Origin: Brachybacterium timonense
Lineage (GTDB): Bacteria > Actinomycetota > Actinomycetes > Actinomycetales > Dermabacteraceae
DNA length: 46,492 nt
Direction: 5' to 3'
Assembly: GCF_900258505.1 (NCBI RefSeq)
Contig: NZ_LT984895.1
Location: 3,038,948 to 3,085,439, forward strand
Below, in pieces: positions 1-10,504 of the stretch; position 1 is the stretch's first letter, and every line of letters starts with the position of its first letter. The translations under genes and the position numbers were made by a program. The notes below the pieces were generated by a model that saw only the letters and a program-made list of their open reading frames with translations, did not search any database and was not told the DNA's origin.

Positions 1-249
1 GGTCCGGTCTTGCCATGGCACCGGGTCGGCCTCGCCCCCGTCGGCTGGCGTGCCCGGGCGCCGCGTGTCGTTTCGTGGACGTATTCACGAAGCCGTGGCG
101 ATATAGCCGCGGCCCCACGAATAACGCCACGCATGAACCACCGCACCCGCAACTCGAGCCCTCACACCCCGGCCGCACGGGGCCGGCGGCGCCCGGGCAC
201 GCCAGCCGACGGGGGCGAGGCCGACCCGGTGCCATGGCAAGACCGGACC
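1..249. repeat. Long perfect inverted repeat (64-bp arms)
   Basis: Bases 1-64 and 186-249 are exact reverse complements, separated by a 121-bp centre. The left arm starts at the window edge, so the repeat may extend outward. The centre has smaller symmetric pieces, for example TTCGTG (71-76) facing CACGAA (85-90) and GTGGCG (94-99) facing CGCCAC (124-129), so most of the block can fold. It lies downstream of nadE and no gene is convincing inside it. It could be a palindromic intergenic element, a decayed MITE or a large terminator-like structure; the sequence does not decide. Confidence 0.85.
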
Positions 250-252
250 GGT

Positions 253-309
253 GCCTGGACATGCCAGTCGACGGACGAGGCCGAGCCGGGCCATGGCGAG
301 GCCGGAAAG
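253..309 (+). repeat. Diverged direct copy of the inverted-repeat arm
   Basis: This stretch aligns with 191-250 with small gaps and scattered substitutions; shared blocks include CGAGGCCGA and CCATGGC. It is therefore a third, older copy of the same unit in the orientation of the right arm. It fills most of the gap between the perfect repeat and the nadE stop codon, and shows that the unit has been duplicated locally more than once. Confidence 0.6.
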
Positions 310-364
310 ACACCCGAGCGGGCGAGCCGGGTGCCGAGTCAGGCTGGGGATCCGCCGTCGGGCG

Positions 365-2701
<2,337 letters not shown>

Positions 2702-2785
2702 GGGCCTGAGCCTAGCTGCGGCAGGTCCTCCCCAGTGCGACGTCATCCACAACCTGTCGACGGGGCTCCCGGATTGATCTACGAT

Positions 2786-2811
2786 TGAATCACTTTCCTG
2801 CAAGTGATTCA
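2786..2811. promoter_or_regulatory. Palindromic operator upstream of the XRE cassette
   Basis: TGAATCACTT (2786-2795) and AAGTGATTCA (2802-2811) are a perfect 10-bp inverted repeat around a 6-bp spacer. It sits between divergent nadE (start 2701) and the XRE gene (start 2842), just after a possible -10 hexamer TACGAT (2780-2785). Position and symmetry fit an autoregulatory operator for the adjacent helix-turn-helix protein; which protein binds is an inference. Confidence 0.65.
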
Positions 2812-2841
2812 GGGGGTGTGATCATTGATCCGGAGGTCACC

Positions 2842-3162
2842 GTGTCCACTGCGTCAATCCTGACCAACGCCTGCCAAGAAGCAGGAATCTCACAGCGCCA
2901 GCTCGCCAGCCGCACCGGTATCTCGCAGTCCACGCTCAGCCGCCTAATGTCGGGGGAGCGATCAGCGAAGCTGACCGAACTCGTTCTGCTCGCCGATGCG
3001 CTCGGCTGCCCTCTGAGCACACTGACGGGCAACGGCGCAGAGAGCCGGGTGGTGTGCACCGCACGATCCACCGACGGCGCCGACATGACGACAATGCGCC
3101 GCCGTCTCGTCCAGTTCGTGGACCTCGATGCCGACCTCGCCGACCAGGGGTTCCTTGCGTGA
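2842..3162 (+). CDS. XRE-family helix-turn-helix regulator
   Basis: A 106-aa Cro/C1-type DNA-binding protein. The HTH is clear in the first half: EAGISQRQLASRTGIS followed by STLSRLMSGE, then LADALGCPLSTL. The GTG at 2842 is preferred because GGAGG (2832-2836) lies 5 bases upstream; the in-frame ATG at 2785 would place the operator inside the gene. The short C-terminal half has no recognised domain. The stop overlaps the next start by 4 bases (GTGA), so it is probably translated together with the peptidase. Likely role: repressor or antitoxin of the cassette, cleaved or controlled by the ImmA/IrrE-type partner, as in phage ICEBs1 ImmR/ImmA pairs. Confidence 0.85.
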   Translation: MSTASILTNACQEAGISQRQLASRTGISQSTLSRLMSGERSAKLTELVLLADALGCPLSTLTGNGAESRVVCTARSTDGADMTTMRRRLVQFVDLDADLADQGFLA

Positions 3163-3980
3163 CTGCGAGCCGGAACGAGCATGAAGCTCGGCAGTGCGCT
3201 GAAGCCTTCCGAGCGGAGAACAACCTCGGCACCCAGCCAATCAGAGATCTCATCAGCCTGATCGAACGCGCAACCGGTCACGACGTCGCGGTTCTCAACG
3301 CAGGAGAGAACGAGCATGGGCTGACCGTTCGCGATCCCCAACGAGACGTCACCTTCATCGGCGTCGCCACCACGCCTCACCCGATGCGGCAGCGCAGCAC
3401 ACTTGCGCACGAACTCGCGCATGTCCTCTTCGGCGACGCCGAACTTGCCGTTGGCAAGCGACCGGCCGCCGAGATTCGGGCTGATGCCTTCGCCCGACAC
3501 CTCCTGGTGCCGCAGGAGGGAGTCATGACACTTCTTGGCGAGCGTACGGATGTCACAACTGCGGAATTGTCGGAGGTGGTGCAGACCTACCTCGTTTCTC
3601 CGCGGATCGCCGCCATCGCGCTCAGGGATGCAGGCTTCGTCAGCCCTCAGACATATTCGGAGTGGGCCACGCTGAGCACCCGCTCTCTTGCCACACGCTT
3701 CGGATGGTCCGACCAGTACTCGGCATTGGCTGCGGAATCACAGTGCACTCGCGCCCCGCGTCGCCTCCTTGCACGTGCCATCGACGGGTACATCGCTGGG
3801 GTCGTCGATGCGCAGAAGATCGCCATGCTCCGCGGGGTGCCGGTCGCCACCGTCCGTGCCGACTTTCAGGCGGCCGGTATCACCGCTCGCCGAGCCGATC
3901 CGACGGACCTCCCCGCCGATGCACTTCCACCGGTCGAGGTGGATCTCAGCGAGCTCGACGAAGGCGATGACACGACGTGA
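3159..3980 (+). CDS. ImmA/IrrE-family zinc metallopeptidase
   Basis: A 273-aa cytosolic protease of the ImmA/IrrE (M78, COG2856) type, a family known to cleave XRE-type repressors. The zinc motif HELAH is at residues 84-88, and the probable third ligand E105 lies in AAEIRADAFARHLLVP, the usual second family motif. The N-terminal part (AEAFRAENNLGTQPIRDLISLIE) matches the family pattern. The C-terminal ~100 residues are extra, with an acidic end (LSELDEGDD). The GTG start at 3159 overlaps the XRE stop by 4 bases; a longer frame from 3054 would begin inside the XRE gene with an Arg-rich non-family N-terminus. The 3' end again overlaps the next gene by 4 bases, so all three genes look like one translationally coupled unit. 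Confidence 0.88.
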   Translation: MTASRNEHEARQCAEAFRAENNLGTQPIRDLISLIERATGHDVAVLNAGENEHGLTVRDPQRDVTFIGVATTPHPMRQRSTLAHELAHVLFGDAELAVGKRPAAEIRADAFARHLLVPQEGVMTLLGERTDVTTAELSEVVQTYLVSPRIAAIALRDAGFVSPQTYSEWATLSTRSLATRFGWSDQYSALAAESQCTRAPRRLLARAIDGYIAGVVDAQKIAMLRGVPVATVRADFQAAGITARRADPTDLPADALPPVEVDLSELDEGDDTT

Positions 3981-4597
3981 GCTCCCGGCCAATCCTCGAT
4001 GCGGGGCCAGGGCTGAACTTCCTTGCCTTACACAAGGAGCGCTTGCTGTTCAGCGCCGTCGGCCCCTTGTCTGCGCCCGCATGCGTCGAGGAGGAGATCC
4101 TGCGCAAGGCTCAGGCAGATTCTCGTTTCGAGGCAGCCGACCGGGTCTGGCGCAAACTGCCTGAACACCTCATGTCGGTTCTCCCCGATGATCCGACGCT
4201 GGAGCTCGAGCGTGCGGTGGAGCGAATCTCTAGTCTGCCGCTCGATGAGCGCTATCAGCGGCGCCGGGACCTCGGCGAAACCATGGTGGTCGCCCATGCA
4301 GCTGTCGCTGCCGACCGCGGTGTGCGAATGATCGTTCTCATCGACGACCAGTGGGGGCGCCGCCTCGCAGCCGCCGAGCAGGGACGACTCGAGCGACTGC
4401 GCTCGCATGGTCGTCCCGTGGGCCGTATCGACCTCATCAGCACGACGACAGTCTTGGAGCGCGCGGCAGGGAGTGTTCACCTTCCTGACCGGGCGAGCCT
4501 ACGGGCCCTCTATCAGCGGCTCCGGACGCTTGATGACGGGCTTCTGCCGCTGCAGACGACGGGATTGCTCGATCTCCCCGCCTGGAACCGTCGTTAA
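3977..4597 (+). CDS. PIN-like domain protein, putative nuclease/toxin
   Basis: A 206-aa protein with the layout of a PIN-fold RNase: an aspartate in the first strand (ILDAGPGLNFLAL, D8), an acidic cluster in the next helix (CVEEEILRK, E38-40), a glutamate in LGETMVVAHA (E101) and a late acidic pair after a hydrophobic strand (MIVLIDDQW, D123/D124). These spacings fit the metal-binding residues of PIN nucleases such as VapC, but the protein is longer than a usual VapC (~130 aa). GTG start at 3977, overlapping the peptidase stop by 4 bases. No small VapB-like antitoxin is adjacent; the XRE/ImmA pair takes that position. Function as a toxin or effector is an inference. Confidence 0.7.
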   Translation: MSSRPILDAGPGLNFLALHKERLLFSAVGPLSAPACVEEEILRKAQADSRFEAADRVWRKLPEHLMSVLPDDPTLELERAVERISSLPLDERYQRRRDLGETMVVAHAAVAADRGVRMIVLIDDQWGRRLAAAEQGRLERLRSHGRPVGRIDLISTTTVLERAAGSVHLPDRASLRALYQRLRTLDDGLLPLQTTGLLDLPAWNRR

Positions 4598-4685
4598 CCG
4601 CGCAGGTCGTCGCTGAGCTCACCGATTCCCGCCCCACCGACACGTTCCCGAGCACCCGGACAGCACCCAGGCCGCATGGCAGAGT

Positions 4686-5696
4686 ATGGCTATGTCTCTC
4701 GCACCGGCACCGGTCGCCGCATCCGAGGGGCCACGTGGGGGTGTGGATCCGATGGGGATCCGCGTGGAGAACGTGTGGCGGTCCTTCGGGGCCGTGCTCG
4801 CGGTGCAGGACCTGTCCTTCACCGCACCACGTGGCTCCGTCACCGCCCTGGTCGGCCCCAATGGCTGCGGCAAGTCCACGCTCATGCTCATGCTCGCCTC
4901 ACTGCTCGCACCTGACAGCGGTCGCGTGCTCATCAACGGAGTGGATCCCGCCCAGAACTCCCCCGCGGTCCGCGCGCAGGTGGGCTGGATGCCCGACCAG
5001 TTCGGCGCCTGGGACTCGCTGCGTGTGGCCGAGGTCCTGCAGGTCACCGGGCAGGCGTACTTCGTGCCCACCGCACAGGTGAACCAACGGGTGGAGGAGC
5101 TGTTGGCGCAGATGGACCTGGTGCCGCTCGCACAGCAGCCCGCGCATGTGCTTTCCCGCGGCCAGAAGCAGCGGCTCGGGCTCGCCCGCACCCTCGTGCA
5201 TCGGCCACAGGTGCTGATCCTCGATGAGCCCGCCTCCGGCCTGGATCCGGCTTCACGCAAGCGGCTCCTGCATGTCGTGCGGGAGCAGGCCGCGGCCGGT
5301 GCCACCGTGCTGATCTCGAGCCACATCCTGTCCGAACTGGAAGAGATGGCCGACCATGTCGTGTTCATGGACGCCGGTCGCGCCGTGGACATCGCCTCCA
5401 TCCGTGAGCTGGCCTCCCGCCCGAGGCCCTGGCGGATCGCGTCGCTGGATCGCGACGCCCTGCAACGGGCCCTTACTCAGCTGAAGGTGCAGCACAGCCC
5501 CGTCGGCGATCCGTCGGCTTCCACGAGCGGTCACGCAGAGACCACGGTGGTGCTGCCCGACGAGGCGACTGCCGCCCGGCTGCTCGCCGACCTTACGGCT
5601 CAGCAGGCGCAGGTGGTGTCCTTCGGCCCGGCCACGGGCCGACTTGAAGCGGCGTACCTCGCCTCGGCCGCCGCCCACCGGGAAGGAGCGCTGTGA
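4686..5696 (+). CDS. ABC transporter ATP-binding protein
   Basis: A 336-aa ATPase of the drug/polymer exporter type, partner of the permease that follows. Visible motifs: Walker A GPNGCGKST, a Q-loop region around GWMPDQFGAWD, signature LSRGQKQRL, Walker B VLILDEP, D-loop SGLDP and switch histidine SSHILSE. The C-terminal ~100 residues after the nucleotide-binding domain form a small accessory domain found in many ABC-2 ATPases. The start is uncertain: ATG 4686 has no clear Shine-Dalgarno, and ATG 4692 or an internal start nearer the conserved MGIRVENVWRSFG are possible. The substrate cannot be read from the sequence. Confidence 0.9.
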   Translation: MAMSLAPAPVAASEGPRGGVDPMGIRVENVWRSFGAVLAVQDLSFTAPRGSVTALVGPNGCGKSTLMLMLASLLAPDSGRVLINGVDPAQNSPAVRAQVGWMPDQFGAWDSLRVAEVLQVTGQAYFVPTAQVNQRVEELLAQMDLVPLAQQPAHVLSRGQKQRLGLARTLVHRPQVLILDEPASGLDPASRKRLLHVVREQAAAGATVLISSHILSELEEMADHVVFMDAGRAVDIASIRELASRPRPWRIASLDRDALQRALTQLKVQHSPVGDPSASTSGHAETTVVLPDEATAARLLADLTAQQAQVVSFGPATGRLEAAYLASAAAHREGAL

Positions 5697-6796
5697 TGAA
5701 TGGTGCACTGAGTCTGCGCCCGCGCGGCATCTGGCTGGTGATGTCCCTTGAGCTGCGGCAGCGGATCCGCTCCAAGCGCTGGTACATCGCACTTGGCGTG
5801 TGGACGGTGATCCTCGCAGGGATGGGCGCGATCGTGCTCGCGGCAGCTTCCATGGTGGCCACTGATGTCGGCTCGGTCCGCGTCACCGCCGCGGCCATGT
5901 TCAGCCTGCTGGCGATCATGGTGCTGATGGCGATGCTGGTGGTGCTGCCGGCGCTGTCCGCCGGCGCGATCAACGGGGACCGCACTGCTGGCACGCTCGC
6001 CACGCTCCAGGCCACATTGCTCAGCCCGCTGGAGATCGTGCTCGGAAAGCTGCTCGCCGGATGGATGACGGGCCTGGCCTTCCTGGCGCTCGCGCTGCCG
6101 TCACTCCTGCCCACGGCGCTGCTGGGTGGGATCAGCCCGTTCTACCTGCTGCGTGTGCTCGCGATGATCGCGGCTCTTGCACTGTGCGTGACAGCGATCG
6201 GTTTGGGTCTTTCCGCTGTCACGAACCGTCAGCTGGGCTCCGTGGTGCTCACGTATGTGCTGGTCGCGGTGGTGACCGGGATGCTGCCGGCGGTGTGGCT
6301 GTCCAGTGCGGCATTCCTGCAGCAGGAAAAGGAAGTGACGATCTGGACCGAGGAGTACGATCACCGCGCCGACGTCACGGAAACAGGGTGGGCGCCGCGT
6401 TTCTGCATGAAACAGCGCGAAACGCGCACGGTGATTCGTCTCGACGTGTCGCAGCCGCTGATCTGGGGAAACCCTGTGGTGATGCTCGCGGATGTCTCTC
6501 CTCAGCTCAGCGAGGCCTCCACCACGGGGCAGATGGCTGATGATCCACCCGACCTGCTGCGGCTGCTGAGTTTCGGGGTTCGGTATGCCACCTCTCCGAT
6601 GCACCCGTCGAACTTCAATTACTGCGCCGACGACACCCCCGGTGCACCCCGGGATCTGGGCGAACCGAGCAGTATTCCGCGGTGGCCGCTGGGTCTGATG
6701 ATGTGGGTGAGCGCCGGTGGCGGCGCCTTCGCCACCGCCGTGTGGCGGCTGTCCGTGCCGATCAAGCGTTTGGGCAAGGGCACCCGTATCGCCTGA
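5696..6796 (+). CDS. ABC-2 type membrane permease
   Basis: A 366-aa integral membrane subunit with about six hydrophobic segments: residues ~32-55, ~65-90, ~120-145, ~150-175, ~180-205, and a last one near the C-terminus. A soluble loop (~215-325) with several cysteines lies before the final segment. The motif INGDRTAGTLATLQATLLSPLE is typical of ABC-2 permeases. ATG 5696 is preferred over GTG 5693 because GGAAGGAG (5681-5688) then lies 7 bases upstream; it overlaps the ATPase stop by one base, so the two form an operon. Export of an unknown substrate is inferred from the family. Confidence 0.85.
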   Translation: MNGALSLRPRGIWLVMSLELRQRIRSKRWYIALGVWTVILAGMGAIVLAAASMVATDVGSVRVTAAAMFSLLAIMVLMAMLVVLPALSAGAINGDRTAGTLATLQATLLSPLEIVLGKLLAGWMTGLAFLALALPSLLPTALLGGISPFYLLRVLAMIAALALCVTAIGLGLSAVTNRQLGSVVLTYVLVAVVTGMLPAVWLSSAAFLQQEKEVTIWTEEYDHRADVTETGWAPRFCMKQRETRTVIRLDVSQPLIWGNPVVMLADVSPQLSEASTTGQMADDPPDLLRLLSFGVRYATSPMHPSNFNYCADDTPGAPRDLGEPSSIPRWPLGLMMWVSAGGGAFATAVWRLSVPIKRLGKGTRIA

Positions 6797-6879
6797 TCGT
6801 CCGCGTCAGCGCAGCGGCCGACCGGCCGGGCGCACCGGCCGACGGCGTCGTTCGTGCCCGCGGCGCGTCGGGCTCCGCG

Positions 6880-8682
6880 TCAGCGTTCCTGCAGGCCGCG
6901 CACGGTGTCCGGAATCGAGGTGCGGTCCTGTTCGGGGCTGGCCTGGAACGGCGAGTCGTCAGCCCCGAAGTCCGGAAGGATGCCTCGGGCGACGTCGGCC
7001 TCGCGCACATCGGTGTCCTTCGCGCCGGGCAGCGACTCGTCCAGCCACAGTTTCTCGCCAGCGGCCGCGTCGAGGTCGAACAGCTCCAGCTCGTGATCAC
7101 CTGCTTGGGCGCGCAGCCGGGTGCGCAGCGCAGCCCGCACGGCCGGGTCCTGCCCGCGCTGTGTGCGCGTGCCGATATCGGGTGTCACCAGGGCTGGCGT
7201 GGTCTCACGCCGCATGTACCAGCCGGGTGGCCCATACAGCACGGTGCGCAGATCAGAGCGCATCGCGTGCACGGCGGCGCCGGCCAGCAGCGGCGCCATG
7301 ATCAGCACAGCCACAAACACGCCGGTCCACAGCAGCGCAGTGGAGTGCCCCACCAGGGTGGTCAGCAGCGCATGCCCGAGCACCACCGCGATGCAGGCAC
7401 CGGCCACGAGTCCACCGGTCCACGCCACGGCCGATGCCTCCCACCGGTTCACGCGCGCACGGTGCTCCCACTGGGCGTATGGCCGCTGATCGATCACGCC
7501 CTCGCGGGACGTTCCAGCCAGCTGCACCGCGAGCGCCGGCGCGAATGCCACGGCGACTGCGAGCACGAGCAGCGCGGGGATGCCGAGCAGCAGCATCCAA
7601 CTATCCAGCGGCTGACCGCGCACCTGCAGCAGGTCCTCCTCGAGCATGCCGGAGAACACCTGCGTGACGTCGACCATCGCGAAGATGGCCCAGCCGATGC
7701 TGGCCATGGCAGGCAGCACCCACACCAGTGCGCGGGCACTGATCAGGCGCAGCGCCCGCCACGCCCCGGCAGGCCTCGCCGCGGCACGAGCCTGCGGTGT
7801 GCCGGGGTTCGGCGGCAGGTGCCGACGGTCCTGGGCAAGCAGCGCGGCAGCAGCGCGGTGACGTTTCTCCAGGTCAGGGTCGATGCGGGCGGTGCGCTCG
7901 AGTGAGTCAGCCGACGGGATCTGCAGGATTCGATCGGCTCGCATCCACGCACGAATCCCAACGAAGGCGCCTTGCACAGCGAGCACCGCGGCGCAGAGCA
8001 TCGACAACGGTCCCGGCGAGAAGGACTGCCATTGCAGCGGAGCGCCGACGGCGATCGCGAGCAGCAGCAGCGTGATCGTGAGGATCACAGGTGCGATCAG
8101 CACCCAGGTGACGCGGGAGGACACAGCCTGCTGGAAGGCTCGTTCGGACAGGAAGTCCCGTGGGTTCAGTCCCGCGATCCAGCGGGCTGCCAGCGGCAGC
8201 AGGGCGAGGCTCACGGCCGTAGCGCCGGCAGGCAGCAACAGCGCGGTAATCCACAGCCCGTTCGTAGAAAAGCCGAGGGCGGTGAAGGTGTAGCGGAAGA
8301 AGCTCGGATCGGCCAGTGAGGCGAGCGCCGCCAGGAACCACATCGTCGGGGAGGCACCCAGGACGTACATCAGGAAGAGCAGTGCCCACAGAGAGATGAG
8401 GATCGCGGCTGGCACAGCGCTGAGGCGCAGCAGGCGCCTCGTGAGTGCGCGCACGGATTCGGCGAGGATCTCCGCTGGCGGCACCAGGCCTGGGTCTTCG
8501 GGTTCGACGCGGGGCGGAGGTGGCAGGTTCAGCAGCGGCGGCATGGGCCGATACGAGTCCAGCGCACCACCCCCAACCGGCGGGCCCGGCCGCTGGGTGG
8601 TGTCAATACCCGGCGAGCCTGGCCGATGGGTGGTGTCCATGCCCGGCGGGCCAGGCCGCTGGGTGGCGTCGGGCCAGGTCAC
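6880..8682 (-). CDS. Multi-spanning membrane protein of unknown function
   Basis: A 600-aa protein not recognised as a named family. The N-terminus is Pro/Gly-rich and carries three near-copies of a ten-residue unit ([30 protein letters not shown]). About eight hydrophobic segments follow: two near residues 90-130, one or two near 140-170, 190-240, 325-350, 370-395 and 425-475. A long charged C-terminal tail is probably cytoplasmic. The GTG start at 8682 overlaps the recR stop by 4 bases and suggests coupling to recR; no Shine-Dalgarno is evident, and ATGs further in (for example before DTTHRPG) are possible. It is convergent with the ABC permease 83 bp away; the gap between them has GC-rich symmetric sequence. 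Confidence 0.75.
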   Translation of the reverse strand: MTWPDATQRPGPPGMDTTHRPGSPGIDTTQRPGPPVGGGALDSYRPMPPLLNLPPPPRVEPEDPGLVPPAEILAESVRALTRRLLRLSAVPAAILISLWALLFLMYVLGASPTMWFLAALASLADPSFFRYTFTALGFSTNGLWITALLLPAGATAVSLALLPLAARWIAGLNPRDFLSERAFQQAVSSRVTWVLIAPVILTITLLLLAIAVGAPLQWQSFSPGPLSMLCAAVLAVQGAFVGIRAWMRADRILQIPSADSLERTARIDPDLEKRHRAAAALLAQDRRHLPPNPGTPQARAAARPAGAWRALRLISARALVWVLPAMASIGWAIFAMVDVTQVFSGMLEEDLLQVRGQPLDSWMLLLGIPALLVLAVAVAFAPALAVQLAGTSREGVIDQRPYAQWEHRARVNRWEASAVAWTGGLVAGACIAVVLGHALLTTLVGHSTALLWTGVFVAVLIMAPLLAGAAVHAMRSDLRTVLYGPPGWYMRRETTPALVTPDIGTRTQRGQDPAVRAALRTRLRAQAGDHELELFDLDAAAGEKLWLDESLPGAKDTDVREADVARGILPDFGADDSPFQASPEQDRTSIPDTVRGLQER

Positions 8683-9278
8683 AGCGCCCTGCGCCCCAGG
8701 AAGGCGCGGCCGAGCGTCATTTCGTCGGCGTAGTCGAGGTCACCGCCCACCGGCAGCCCGGAGGCGAGACGGGTGACGGTCAGCTCCATCGGGGCGAGCA
8801 TGCGTGAAAGGTATGCAGCGGTGGCCTCGCCTTCGATGTTGGGGTCGGTGGCGATGATGACCTCGGTGGTCTCCCCGCTCCCGAGGCGTTTCATCAGCTC
8901 GGCGATGCGCAGGTCGTTCGGGCCCACCCCGCCAATCGGGTCGATGGCGCCGCCGAGCACGTGGTAGCGGCCCTTGAACTCGCGGATCCGCTCGATGGCG
9001 ACGATGTCCTTCGACTCCTCCACCACGCACAGCACCTCGTCGGTGCGGCGGGGGTCCGCGCAGATGCGGCACTTCTCCTCCGCGGAGACGTTCCCGCAGA
9101 TCTCGCAGAACCGCACGGTGTCCTTCACCTGCACCAGCACCTCGGCCAGCCGACGCACTGCGGCATCATCGGCGTCTAGCAAGTGGAAGGCGATGCGCTG
9201 CGCGGACTTCGGGCCGATGCCGGGCAGCTTGCCGAGCTCGTCGATCAGGTCCTGCACAATCCCCTCATACACGGGCAT
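8679..9278 (-). CDS. recR: Recombination protein RecR
   Basis: A 199-aa DNA repair protein that acts with RecF and RecO to load RecA at gaps. It starts [20 protein letters not shown], the normal RecR N-terminus with a helix-hairpin-helix ([15 protein letters not shown]). A zinc finger [16 protein letters not shown] and the Toprim core ([14 protein letters not shown], with [16 protein letters not shown]) follow. An upstream ATG at 9518 would add 80 non-family residues across the divergent promoter region and is rejected. In many actinobacteria recR lies next to dnaX; here dnaX is about 4 kb away. Confidence 0.97.
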   Translation of the reverse strand: MPVYEGIVQDLIDELGKLPGIGPKSAQRIAFHLLDADDAAVRRLAEVLVQVKDTVRFCEICGNVSAEEKCRICADPRRTDEVLCVVEESKDIVAIERIREFKGRYHVLGGAIDPIGGVGPNDLRIAELMKRLGSGETTEVIIATDPNIEGEATAAYLSRMLAPMELTVTRLASGLPVGGDLDYADEMTLGRAFLGRRAL

Positions 9279-9380
9279 CACTGTAATAGTGTGGTCTGAC
9301 GATCGACGCAGGGGGTGTCGACAGCGACGTTGCTGTAGCGGGCTGATTGCGCACGTCTGAACGGTGCTGACAGCGCGCGG

Positions 9381-9620
9381 ATGCAGCAGGATTGTGGAGG
9401 GGTGGCCATGCTGATTGTTCTGGGACTCGTTCTGCTGGGGCTCGGCGTGTGGATGCTGCTGAATCCCCAGGGCTTCCGTCGAGCCGCGACGTTCGAGAAC
9501 AAGCATCCTGAGGCACATGAGCTCTCCACCGCCGGAGTGGTCATGTACCGCATCCAGGGCGTGATCGCACTGCTGCTCGGGATCGTATCCCTCACCTCGC
9601 CGCTGTGGCTGCCGTCATGA
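9381..9620 (+). CDS. Small membrane protein, paralog of the next gene
   Basis: A 79-aa protein with two hydrophobic segments ([19 protein letters not shown] and [20 protein letters not shown]) flanking a conserved loop [15 protein letters not shown]. The same pattern occurs in the first ~80 residues of the neighbouring gene. The fold layout resembles the small uncharacterised DUF6199-type membrane proteins, with low certainty. Start: ATG 9381 gives an MQQ N-terminus shared with the paralog, but ATG 9408 has the better Shine-Dalgarno (GGAGGGG, 9396-9402). Divergent from recR. Confidence 0.7.
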   Translation: MQQDCGGVAMLIVLGLVLLGLGVWMLLNPQGFRRAATFENKHPEAHELSTAGVVMYRIQGVIALLLGIVSLTSPLWLPS

Positions 9621-9660
9621 CCAGGCGCTGAGAGAGCTCCATCCATAACAGGAGGCGCAC

Positions 9661-10476
9661 ATGCAGCAGAACTCCGGAGTCACGGCCATCATGATCGTCG
9701 GCAGCCTCCTGGCGCTCGGACTCGGCCTGTGGATGCTGCTGAACCCTCGCAGCTACCGACGCGCCGAGACGATCGAGTACAAGCACCCAGAGGCGCATGA
9801 GCTCTCCAGCACCGGCGAGAGCATGTACCGATTGATGGGCCTATCCCTGGTGCTCATCGCGGTCGTCGGCTTCACCACACCGGCGTGGCTGCTGCGCGAC
9901 CACCGGGCAGAAAAGGAAGCGGCCACAGCCTCCGCGTCTGCCGCGGCGGAGTCGGCACGAGCCGAGCGTCACGAGAAGCTTGGTTATGCGGCGTGGGGTC
10001 TGGAGGACACCGAGTACGTCTACCGCGCTGAGTATCCGGCGATCACGCGTGTCAAGGACCCGGCGCAGTTCGAAGAGGGCCTGCCCGATCAGCCTGATGC
10101 GCAGCTGGACACCCTCTCGTGGGCGCCGGTGGATGTGGCCAGCGAGCAACCGGCCATCCTGTGGGACCCCGACACTGACGACACCCCGGGCGCTATGGCC
10201 TGGTCCCCCGATGTGGACGAGAACCCTTTCACGCCACCGAGCCACGACGCGATCGTTGTGGCTGTGCCCGCCACGAAGTGCAACCTTGAGCTGCAGGTTC
10301 TCGAGCAGGATGACGCCGTGACGATCCAGAGCGTTGGCCGGCCCATTGCGGAGCATTGGCCGTGTTCGCAGCCGGAGACCGCGGTGCTGCTGGCTGTGGT
10401 CACGCTGAATGAGCCGCTCGGGGACCGCCGGGTGGTGACTCCCGACGGCGCTGAGGTGCCGAAGGCGATAACCTGA
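9661..10476 (+). CDS. Membrane protein, longer paralog with soluble tail
   Basis: A 271-aa protein. Residues 1-80 repeat the plan of the preceding gene: MQQ start, TM segment ending GLWMLLNP, loop [15 protein letters not shown], and a second TM (LMGLSLVLIAVVGFTTPAWLL). After this comes an Ala/Glu-rich linker (about 85-105) and a ~160-residue soluble domain with two cysteines that I do not recognise. The start is well supported by AGGAGG about 9 bases upstream. The 40-bp gap to the first paralog suggests a tandem duplication in which one copy gained or kept the tail. Confidence 0.75.
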   Translation: MQQNSGVTAIMIVGSLLALGLGLWMLLNPRSYRRAETIEYKHPEAHELSSTGESMYRLMGLSLVLIAVVGFTTPAWLLRDHRAEKEAATASASAAAESARAERHEKLGYAAWGLEDTEYVYRAEYPAITRVKDPAQFEEGLPDQPDAQLDTLSWAPVDVASEQPAILWDPDTDDTPGAMAWSPDVDENPFTPPSHDAIVVAVPATKCNLELQVLEQDDAVTIQSVGRPIAEHWPCSQPETAVLLAVVTLNEPLGDRRVVTPDGAEVPKAIT

Positions 10477-10504
10477 TCTGACCGCCGCGACCCGAGGAGA
10501 ACCC

